Source of the DNA: DASQZT01 sp035638575 | Lineage (GTDB): Bacteria; Acidobacteriota; Terriglobia; Bryobacterales; Bryobacteraceae | Assembly: GCA_035638575.1 (NCBI GenBank) | Contig: DASQZT010000132.1 | Location: 141,409 to 205,408, forward strand | Direction of reading: 5' to 3' | Length of the DNA stretch: 64,000 nucleotides | Part shown: one piece after another, positions 1 through 6,266 of the stretch | Layout: every line of letters begins with the position of its first letter | Numbering within the stretch: position 1 is the first letter of the stretch | The notes under the pieces: generated by a model | Database searches by the model: none | Told to the model about the DNA's origin: nothing | Seen by the model: the letters and a program-made list of their open reading frames with translations, nothing else | Made by a program: the position numbers and the translations under genes

Positions 1-790
1 AATCGCTCACCACGAATCCCTGAAAGCCCCACTTCCCGTGCAGGACGTCTTGCAGCAGCATGGTGCTGGCGCAAGCCGGAACGCCGTCCACGGCGTTGTA
101 CGCGCACATCACCGAATCGGCCTTGGCTTCCACGATGGAGGCGCGAAACGCCGGCAGGTAGGTTTCGTTGAGGTCGCGCTCGCCCGCCTCGACGTCGAAG
201 CTGTGGCGCGAGGATTCGGGCCCGCTGTGCACCGCGTAGTGTTTCGCCGTGGCGATCACCTTGAAGTAATGCGGGTCGGTGCCCTGCAGCCCCTGGATGA
301 ACGCCACCGCCATGCGCGCGGTAAGGTACGGATCCTCGCCGTAAGTCTCCTGGCCGCGTCCCCAGCGCGGATCGCGGAAGATATTGATGTTGGGCGACCA
401 GAACGTGAGCCCGCGATACCGGCTGTGGTCGTTGTTGCGGATGGCCTCGTGGTACTTGGCGCGGGCCTCGGTCGAAATGGTGTCGGCCACGCGGTGCATC
501 AGGTCCGTGTCCCATGTGGCGGCCAGCCCGATGGCCTGCGGGAAGACGGTAGCGAGGCCGGCGCGCGCCACTCCGTGCAGCGCTTCGTTCCACCAGTCGT
601 AGGCGGGAATCTCGAGCCGCGGAATGGCGGGGGCGGAGTTCTGCATTTGCAGGACCTTCTCCTCCAGCGTCATGCGCGAGACCAGGTCGGCCGCGCGCTT
701 CTCGGCGGGCAGGTCCGGATTGCGGTAAGCCATCTCTTGCGCGGACAGGCACGAGGCCAGCGCCAGGATCGTCCAGCGAGCGGATTTCAT
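1..790 (-). CDS. Glycoside hydrolase family 3 (beta-xylosidase/beta-glucosidase type), C-terminus cut by window edge
   Basis: The visible 263 residues begin with a hydrophobic signal peptide (MKSARWTILALASCLSAQ), which indicates export. They continue into the GH3 N-terminal TIM barrel, with YDWWNEALHGVARAG, NINIFRDPRWGRGQETYGEDP, KHYAVHSGPE and MCAYNAVDGVPA. These are the usual signatures of plant-polysaccharide-active GH3 enzymes of the beta-xylosidase type. The last complete codon is the Asp of the GFVVSD motif, the family's catalytic nucleophile. The second domain and the acid/base residue therefore lie outside the window. The start is the ATG at 788-790, directly before the signal peptide. 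Substrate (xylo- or gluco-oligosaccharide) cannot be decided from this half. It is probably a periplasmic or secreted enzyme. Confidence 0.93.
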   Translation of the reverse strand, partial: MKSARWTILALASCLSAQEMAYRNPDLPAEKRAADLVSRMTLEEKVLQMQNSAPAIPRLEIPAYDWWNEALHGVARAGLATVFPQAIGLAATWDTDLMHRVADTISTEARAKYHEAIRNNDHSRYRGLTFWSPNINIFRDPRWGRGQETYGEDPYLTARMAVAFIQGLQGTDPHYFKVIATAKHYAVHSGPESSRHSFDVEAGERDLNETYLPAFRASIVEAKADSVMCAYNAVDGVPACASTMLLQDVLHGKWGFQGFVVSD

Positions 791-905
791 ACAGCAATAG
801 TCTAACCGCGTTCGCCGGGCGATGGCTCGGGCAAGCTGCGAATCCTGCACGGTCATACCCATTCAGACCGGGAAATAATCCCGGGTACGCCTGTTGCACC
901 CGAAT

Positions 906-1682
906 CTACGCGCCTGAATCCTCGAGACAGCCCTGAAGCCAGAGCGTTCCGGAAACCATGTCTCCGGCCGTCGGTACGGTGCGCGACCGAAACCGGGCGC
1001 GATCCACATAGATATCGACGGCCAAGTCGTCGCCGTCCAGGTCCACAACGGCCGTCCGAAAGACCAGGAATGGACGGTCCAGGAAGTCGGTTTTCCGGAT
1101 GGTCCTGACCGGGCCTTGAAAAACGTAGTAATCCGAGGCGTCCTGAGCGGCCCGCACCAGGATCTCGGCCCGGCTCGTGTCGACTCCCGCGTGGTCCTTC
1201 GTAATGCGAACGGGAACTGGTGCGGCGAGCTTCAAATCGAGCGAGAGCGCGGCGAGGGCGAAATTGTGTTGCGACCCAATCTCGTACTTGCCCTTGTTCA
1301 GCGCGTACAGCGGGTCGAAGAATATTACGGACGGGCCATTATCGATGCCGGCAGCGATGAACCCTTCAAGGCCGAAGTGATTCGTGACGGAGTCGTACAG
1401 CCTGAGGCGCGCGGAGGCTCCGGCGGCGAGCCACGGGAACGCGCTGTGCAAATAGAAACTGGGCACGCTACGAGGCTTCACGAGGTGAACGATGGCGCGG
1501 ATATCGCCGGTGGCGAATCCCATGCACGCAAAATCGGCGCCTCCGAGATCTTCGCCATCCGGCTTAAACCGCCAGGAAGAAAAGTGCTGCCGAGCCAGCG
1601 TGGTGCTCTCACCGACAATCCGCTGCAACGGCGTGTCTGTGCCCTCGGGGATCACACACTCCCAGTAATTTCCGATTGCCAT
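906..1682 (-). CDS. Hypothetical protein, 258 aa
   Basis: I do not recognise this protein. It has no signal peptide or membrane segment, begins MAIGNYWECVIPEGTD, and looks like a cytoplasmic alpha/beta protein. A central stretch (FFDPLYALNKGKYEIG, about residues 120-135) and the ending GDMVSGTLWLQGCLED suggest a compact single fold. It runs divergently from the Panacea-domain gene, with about 110 bp between the starts. GC-rich third positions over the whole frame and a clean ATG support a real gene. The plus-strand frame opposite it is a shadow. No function is proposed. Confidence 0.7.
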   Translation of the reverse strand: MAIGNYWECVIPEGTDTPLQRIVGESTTLARQHFSSWRFKPDGEDLGGADFACMGFATGDIRAIVHLVKPRSVPSFYLHSAFPWLAAGASARLRLYDSVTNHFGLEGFIAAGIDNGPSVIFFDPLYALNKGKYEIGSQHNFALAALSLDLKLAAPVPVRITKDHAGVDTSRAEILVRAAQDASDYYVFQGPVRTIRKTDFLDRPFLVFRTAVVDLDGDDLAVDIYVDRARFRSRTVPTAGDMVSGTLWLQGCLEDSGA

Positions 1683-1793
1683 CCAGGTCTGAAGCTATCA
1701 TGTGGCGCCAGGCGGCGCTGCCGGCCACGCAACATGGTGGAAGACTGCGCTAGAACCGTGCGGCGGTTCCGCGGACCCACTCGATGCCTTACA

Positions 1794-2363
1794 ATGATAA
1801 TGAAGCTGATGGTGCTGCGGTTTAACGAACGAAGAGCGACCGAGGCGGCGGCTCGCTTCCTGAAACTCCGCGGCGACCGCATGAGCTACATCAAGCTCAT
1901 CAAGATGCTGTACCTCCTCGATCGGGAGGCGCTGCTGCGGTGGGGCAGGCCGGTTACAACCGACAGATACGTTTCGATGGACAATGGGCCCGTCGTCAGC
2001 CGGATATACGATCTGATCCGCGAGGAACCTGCTCCGGGCGCCGATCCAATCTGGCATCATTACATCTCCACTCCCCAGGATTGGGAAGTCGCCCTCATCG
2101 CAGAGCCGGAACCTGCCGAACTCTCCCGTGCCGAAGAAGCGCTAATCGATGAGATCTACGCAGAGTACGGAAGAATGAACCGGTGGGATTTGGTACGCCT
2201 TTCCCACGATCTTCCGGAGTGGCAAGACCCCAAAGGAAGCGCCATCCCGATTCAGTACAGGGACATCCTGCGGGCCGGGAACAAGACCGAGACTGAGATC
2301 GCGGCCGTGGAAGCCGAACTGGAGTCGCTGGCGGCCACGGAAGCGATGCTCCAGCCGGCATAG
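1794..2363 (+). CDS. Panacea-domain (SocA/DUF4065-type) antitoxin-like protein
   Basis: The 189-residue product carries the Panacea fold: helical N-terminus FLKLRGDRMSYIKLIKMLYL, then DREALLRWGRPVTTDRYVSMDNGPVVSRIYDLI, and a C-terminal LVRLSHDLPEWQ. The YVSMDNGPV and LSHDLPEW signatures are typical. Panacea proteins serve as broad-spectrum antitoxins beside diverse toxins. The next gene starts on the base after this stop codon (TAG then ATG), so the two form a coupled bicistron with antitoxin first. The open frame reaches back to 1116, but homology begins only near 1815. ATGs at 1794, 1800 and 1809 are all possible starts, and none has a clear ribosome binding site. Confidence 0.85.
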   Translation: MIMKLMVLRFNERRATEAAARFLKLRGDRMSYIKLIKMLYLLDREALLRWGRPVTTDRYVSMDNGPVVSRIYDLIREEPAPGADPIWHHYISTPQDWEVALIAEPEPAELSRAEEALIDEIYAEYGRMNRWDLVRLSHDLPEWQDPKGSAIPIQYRDILRAGNKTETEIAAVEAELESLAATEAMLQPA

Positions 2364-2744
2364 ATGGAGTGCGGCGACACATTCCTCATGCCCGCACCCG
2401 GCGGGCATGTTACGCCGCACCTTTGGATTGTCGTGACACAGCCCGATCCAGAGACGCATATGTGCGCCATCGTCAGCGTCACCACCTTACGGAACAGCAA
2501 GGATCAGACGATCATCCTCCGGCCCGGCGATCATCCGTTTATACGGCACGATTCGGCGATTTTCTATGGCGACGCAATGATCGTCGATGCCCTGCGGCTT
2601 GAATCGGAGATCGCGGCGGGACTGGCACTTGTTCGGGAGAAGTGCTCAAAGCCGACTCTGAAACTGGTGCAGGACGGCGTACTCGCATCGCCATTCACCA
2701 GACCGAAGGTCCTGCGCTTTTGCCGGGAGCACTGGCCGCGATAG
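2364..2744 (+). CDS. Probable toxin partner of the Panacea antitoxin, 126 aa
   Basis: The protein begins MECGDTFLMPAPGGHVTPHLWIVVTQ, with no signal peptide. The GDTFLMP / HLWIVVT / AIVSVTT pattern suggests a small beta-barrel reminiscent of PemK/MazF-like RNases, but I see no diagnostic catalytic set. That likeness is inference from pattern only. Its ATG directly follows the antitoxin stop, which implies translational coupling and a stoichiometric partnership. Panacea antitoxins usually sit next to their toxin, and this is the only candidate: the upstream gene is divergent and the downstream PadR gene has its own promoter. A toxin role is therefore likely but unproven. Confidence 0.7.
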   Translation: MECGDTFLMPAPGGHVTPHLWIVVTQPDPETHMCAIVSVTTLRNSKDQTIILRPGDHPFIRHDSAIFYGDAMIVDALRLESEIAAGLALVREKCSKPTLKLVQDGVLASPFTRPKVLRFCREHWPR

Positions 2745-2772
2745 CGCTGCGTTGACCAAGCCAACTCTCGGG

Positions 2773-2813
2773 TTGACATTCGACCCGAAAAGGCGCATAC
2801 TCGGGTCGAATGT
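2773..2813 (+). promoter_or_regulatory. Leaderless promoter inside a palindromic operator of PadR gene 1
   Basis: TTGACA (2773-2778), a 17-bp spacer and CATACT (2796-2801) form a promoter whose -10 box ends only 8 bp before the PadR ATG at 2810. The transcript should therefore begin at or next to the start codon and lack a leader. A perfect inverted repeat, ACATTCGACCCGA (2776-2788) and TCGGGTCGAATGT (2801-2813), overlaps the -35 box, the -10 box and the start codon. This is the expected layout for autorepression by PadR. The same geometry recurs at 37860-37899. Confidence 0.8.
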
Positions 2814-3169
2814 CTACACGGGACTCGGCCAACGAACGCATCACCCTGCTGCAGGGCACGCTCGACCTGCTCATCCTGCGCACCCTGGTCTTCGGCGAAC
2901 AGCACGGGCAAGGCATCGCCCGCGCTATCCAGGAGACGTCCGAGGAGGTTCTCCTGGTGGATCACGGCTCGCTTTATCCGGCGCTGCAACGCCTGGAGAC
3001 CAAGGGCTGGATCGACGCTAAATGGGGCATCAGCGATAACAACCGCAAGGCCCGGTTCTACAAACTGACCAGGCACGGCCGCGCGCAACTGGCGCACGAA
3101 GCCAGCGAGTGGCGCCGCCTGGCCGCCGCCATCGGCCGGGTGCTGGGGCCGGAACGGGCCGGGAGTTGA
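2810..3169 (+). CDS. PadR family transcriptional regulator 1
   Basis: This 119-residue protein is a short PadR regulator. The winged-helix N-terminus contains LLQGTLDLLILRTL and the DHGSLYPALQRLETKGWI recognition region, followed by the C-terminal dimerisation helices. In acidobacteria this subfamily (PadR, acidobacterial) pairs with a duplicated permease, and here the permease starts 3 bp after the stop. It most likely represses its own operon by binding the palindrome that overlaps its promoter and start codon. The inducer is unknown. Confidence 0.95.
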   Translation: MSTRDSANERITLLQGTLDLLILRTLVFGEQHGQGIARAIQETSEEVLLVDHGSLYPALQRLETKGWIDAKWGISDNNRKARFYKLTRHGRAQLAHEASEWRRLAAAIGRVLGPERAGS

Positions 3170-3172
3170 GCC

Positions 3173-5860
3173 ATGTTTCGCAAGGCGCGCCGCACGGACC
3201 AGGACTTTCATGAGGAGATCCAGGCCCACATCCGAATTGAGGCGGGCCGGTTGATCGGCGAGGGGCTGGACCCCGGAAAGGCGATGGCCGCCGCCCGCCG
3301 CGCCTTCGGCAACGTCACCAACAGGCGCGAGCAGTTTTACGAGTCAACCCGGTGGATGTGGCTCGATCATGTCCAACGGGACATCCGCTACTCGCTGCGC
3401 CAGCTCCGGGCTTCGCCCGTTTTCACGGCGACCGCAATCGTGTCGCTGGCCCTGGGGATCGGCGTCAATACGGCCATTTTCTCCCTGGCCGACCAGGCGC
3501 TCGTGCGGATGCTTCCCGTCGAGAAGCCCGAGGAACTGGTGCTGCTGAACTGGAAAGGCCTGTTTGTGGGCGGCGGCGTGGGCAGCGACAATCTGTTTCC
3601 GTATCCGTTTTACCGCGATCTGCGCAGCCGGAACGAGATCTTTCAGGACATGTTCGCGCGCCATCCGACGGAGATCAATCTCTCTTGCGGCGGCCAGCCG
3701 GAGCCGGTCGATGCGGAGCTGGTTTCCGGCTCGTACTTCCCCGTGCTCGGCGTGCGGCCCGCCCTGGGCCGGCTTCTGGAAAACTCCGACGATCTCGAGC
3801 CGCAGGCCCATCCCGTGGTGGTGCTCTCCTACGATTACTGGCGGAACCGGCTGGGCGCGGACCCGGGAATTGTGGGCAGGAGCGTTCTGGTGAACAGCTA
3901 CCCCATGACGGTGGTGGGTGTGGCAGCGCCGGGGTTTCACGGCGTCGATTGGGGCTCTGTGCCGGCCCTCTGGATTCCCATCATGATGAAGCGGGAGGCC
4001 ACGCCGCACTGGGACTCGCTGTTCGACCGGCGGACCAAGTGGCTGCACATTTTCGGCCGCCTGAAGCCGGGCATCGCGAGGGAACAGGCGGCGGCTCGGT
4101 TGCAACCGTGGTTCCAGGCCTACTTGCGGGAGGACACGCGGCGCGAGGGCTGGCCGCCGGTGACCGCCGCGCAAATGAAAGAGTACCTGGCGTCGCGGCT
4201 CCAGGTGCTGCCGGCCGCGCAGGGACGCTCCGATCTGCGCCGCCGGATTCGGGAACCGATGTTGATCCTGCTGGGCGCCACTGCCCTGATTCTCACTCTG
4301 GCCTGTCTGAATGTGGCCAATCTTTCGCTTGCCAGGGCGTTCGCGCGGGCCCGCGCGACGGCATTGCGGACCGCGCTGGGCGCTACACGCGGCAGAATTC
4401 TGGCGGAGCATCTCACCGAGAGCGCATTGCTGGCCGCGGCGGGATGCCTGGCGGGCGTTCTGCTGGCGCCCCTGGCCGGCCGCGCGCTGCTCTCATTTTT
4501 GCCGCAGGGCACAACCGGGGTCGGGTTGCATACCGGTCCGGACCTTCGCGTTCTGCTGTTCGCATTGGCAGTGACGGTCGCGATCGCATTTCTGTGCGGC
4601 AGCGCGCCGGCCCTGCATGCGGCATCCATCGACCCCGTCGCCGCGCTGAAACAGCGGCCGGCCGGGGTGGCCGGAGGGCTCGGACTGAGAAAGGCGCTGG
4701 TCGTCGGCCAGTACGCCCTGGCGCTCGTTCTGCTGATCGGCGCCGGTCTTTTCGCACGGACGCTGGCCAGCCTGCGCGCCCAGGGACCAGGTTTCTCCAG
4801 CGCCAATCTCCTGACGTTCGGCGTCGATCCGGTCAGCAACGGATACTCCCCCGAGAAGGCGAAACAGCTTCTGCGGCAGTTGCAGACGGTGGTGCGGGAG
4901 TTGCCCGAAGTCGAGCAGGCTGGGCTCGCCCGCAACGCTATCCTGCGCGGCGGCGGGTGGAACAACCCGGTCACCGTGCAGGCAGCGAGGCAGCGCATTA
5001 TCACGGAAGACATCGGGATGAACGCGGTCGATCCGGGCTTCTTCGAGGCGCTGGGGACGCCCGTCATCCAGGGCCGGAACTTTAACGAGCGCGACTCCTA
5101 TTCCGCCGGGGGCGGACCGCTCCGCTCGGCGATCGTGAACGAGCAGTTCGTCAAGCAATATCTCGCGGATGGCGACCCCATTGGAACGCGCGTGGGCATC
5201 GGCGACCGGCCGGACACGCGGGCTGCGGCCCAAATCGTCGGTGTGGTGAAGAGCTTCCACGATTTCGGGCTGCGCCAGCCGGAAGCCGAGATCTTCTTTC
5301 CGTTCTGGGAGGATGGCCCGGCCGGGGCAACGTTCTATGTGCGTTCGCGCAGCTCGGCGGAGGCGGCGGCATTGTCGATCCGGGCCGCCATCCGGCGAGC
5401 GGCCCCCACGCTGACGCTGGATTCGCTTCGCACCGTTGACGACCAGCTCGATCGGCTGCTGATCGGCGAACGCATGCTGGCGCAGCTGGCCGGGGTTTTT
5501 GCGGTCCTGGCCACGCTTCTGGCCATGATCGGCCTGTATGGAGTGCTCTCGTTTTCGGCTGCCAGCCGCACGAAAGAGATGGGCATCCGCCTGGCTCTGG
5601 GCGCGCCCCGCCGGGCCGCCGGAGGCTTGATTATCCGCGAGGCGGCCGCGCTGGCGGGCGCGGGGATGGCGATTGCGATGCCGGTATCGTGGGCGCTGGG
5701 ACGCCTGGTCGAGAACCAGTTGTACGGGGTGCGTCCCATGGATGCCGTGACGATTCTGGGCGCGGGCGCCATCCTGGCATTCGTCTGCCTCGCCGCCAGT
5801 GCGGCGCCCGCCCGCAGGGTCGGCGCGCTCGACCCGCTGGAGATCCTCCGCGGAGAGTGA
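3173..5860 (+). CDS. ABC transporter permease, acidobacterial duplicated permease (ADOP) 1
   Basis: The 895-residue protein has the ADOP plan. A short cytoplasmic prefix (residues 1-60, with DFHEEIQAHIRIEAGRL and ARRAFGN) is followed by two MacB-type periplasmic-core plus FtsX units. TM segments lie near residues 85-110, 360-385, 410-435, 460-480, 515-535, 770-800 and towards the C-terminus. FtsX signatures such as LACLNVANLSLARA and IRLALGAPRR are clear. No ATPase or membrane-fusion gene is adjacent, so it is an orphan permease whose partner ATPase is elsewhere or absent. It is co-transcribed with PadR 1 (3-bp gap). Substrate is unknown; MacB-like export of peptides or lipids is only an analogy. 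Confidence 0.93.
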   Translation: MFRKARRTDQDFHEEIQAHIRIEAGRLIGEGLDPGKAMAAARRAFGNVTNRREQFYESTRWMWLDHVQRDIRYSLRQLRASPVFTATAIVSLALGIGVNTAIFSLADQALVRMLPVEKPEELVLLNWKGLFVGGGVGSDNLFPYPFYRDLRSRNEIFQDMFARHPTEINLSCGGQPEPVDAELVSGSYFPVLGVRPALGRLLENSDDLEPQAHPVVVLSYDYWRNRLGADPGIVGRSVLVNSYPMTVVGVAAPGFHGVDWGSVPALWIPIMMKREATPHWDSLFDRRTKWLHIFGRLKPGIAREQAAARLQPWFQAYLREDTRREGWPPVTAAQMKEYLASRLQVLPAAQGRSDLRRRIREPMLILLGATALILTLACLNVANLSLARAFARARATALRTALGATRGRILAEHLTESALLAAAGCLAGVLLAPLAGRALLSFLPQGTTGVGLHTGPDLRVLLFALAVTVAIAFLCGSAPALHAASIDPVAALKQRPAGVAGGLGLRKALVVGQYALALVLLIGAGLFARTLASLRAQGPGFSSANLLTFGVDPVSNGYSPEKAKQLLRQLQTVVRELPEVEQAGLARNAILRGGGWNNPVTVQAARQRIITEDIGMNAVDPGFFEALGTPVIQGRNFNERDSYSAGGGPLRSAIVNEQFVKQYLADGDPIGTRVGIGDRPDTRAAAQIVGVVKSFHDFGLRQPEAEIFFPFWEDGPAGATFYVRSRSSAEAAALSIRAAIRRAAPTLTLDSLRTVDDQLDRLLIGERMLAQLAGVFAVLATLLAMIGLYGVLSFSAASRTKEMGIRLALGAPRRAAGGLIIREAAALAGAGMAIAMPVSWALGRLVENQLYGVRPMDAVTILGAGAILAFVCLAASAAPARRVGALDPLEILRGE

Positions 5861-5892
5861 TACCGCGCGCAGTTCGATTGCCGCACCCGGCT

Positions 5893-5929
5893 CATTGGTA
5901 GAAGCTCTATGGTAGGATATCTACTAATG
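5893..5929 (+). promoter_or_regulatory. Palindromic operator and leaderless -10 region of PadR gene 2
   Basis: CATTGGTAGA (5893-5902) and TCTACTAATG (5920-5929) form an inverted repeat with one mismatch. The right arm ends in the PadR start codon (ATG 5927). TAGGAT at 5913-5918 is a plausible -10 box ending exactly 8 bp before the ATG, as in the other two PadR loci. The -35 region (GGCTCA, 5889-5894) is poor. The longer reading from ATG 5909 would add six residues but would put the start inside the promoter, so 5927 is preferred. Confidence 0.6.
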
Positions 5930-6262
5930 ACCGATCGCATCGATCTTCTTCAAGGCACGCTCGACCTGCTCATCCTGCAAGTCCTCCAATGGGCGCCCGA
6001 GCACGGCCACGGCATCGGGCAGGCCATCCGCGCCGGCTCCCGGGACGTGCTGCAAGTGGAGCACGGGTCGCTCTATCCCGCCCTGCACCGGCTGGAGCTT
6101 CGCGGCTGGCTCTCGTCCGAATGGAAAACGTCGGATGCCAACCGCCGCGCGAAATACTACAGGCTCACGCCGCGGGGCAGGAAGCAATTGATCGAAGAGC
6201 AATCCAAGTGGAAACAACTGGTGCGCGCCGTGGCCCGCACCATGAAACCGGTTCAGGAGTAA
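5927..6262 (+). CDS. PadR family transcriptional regulator 2
   Basis: This PadR protein of about 111 residues begins MTDRIDLLQGTLDLLILQVL. It has the EHGSLYPALHRLELRGWL winged-helix segment and a C-terminal dimerisation helix. It is closely related in plan to PadR 1 and PadR 3. The ADOP 2 gene starts 4 bp after its stop, so the two are one operon. The start at 5927 is chosen because it aligns with the N-termini of the other two copies and with the promoter geometry. Autoregulation through the overlapping palindrome is inferred. Confidence 0.94.
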   Translation: MTDRIDLLQGTLDLLILQVLQWAPEHGHGIGQAIRAGSRDVLQVEHGSLYPALHRLELRGWLSSEWKTSDANRRAKYYRLTPRGRKQLIEEQSKWKQLVRAVARTMKPVQE

Positions 6263-6266
6263 AACC

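Noticed and set aside
1116..1793. Plus-strand extension upstream of the Panacea gene
   Set aside because: It is in frame but overlaps the well-supported minus-strand 258-residue gene and has no family resemblance; the Panacea domain begins near 1815.
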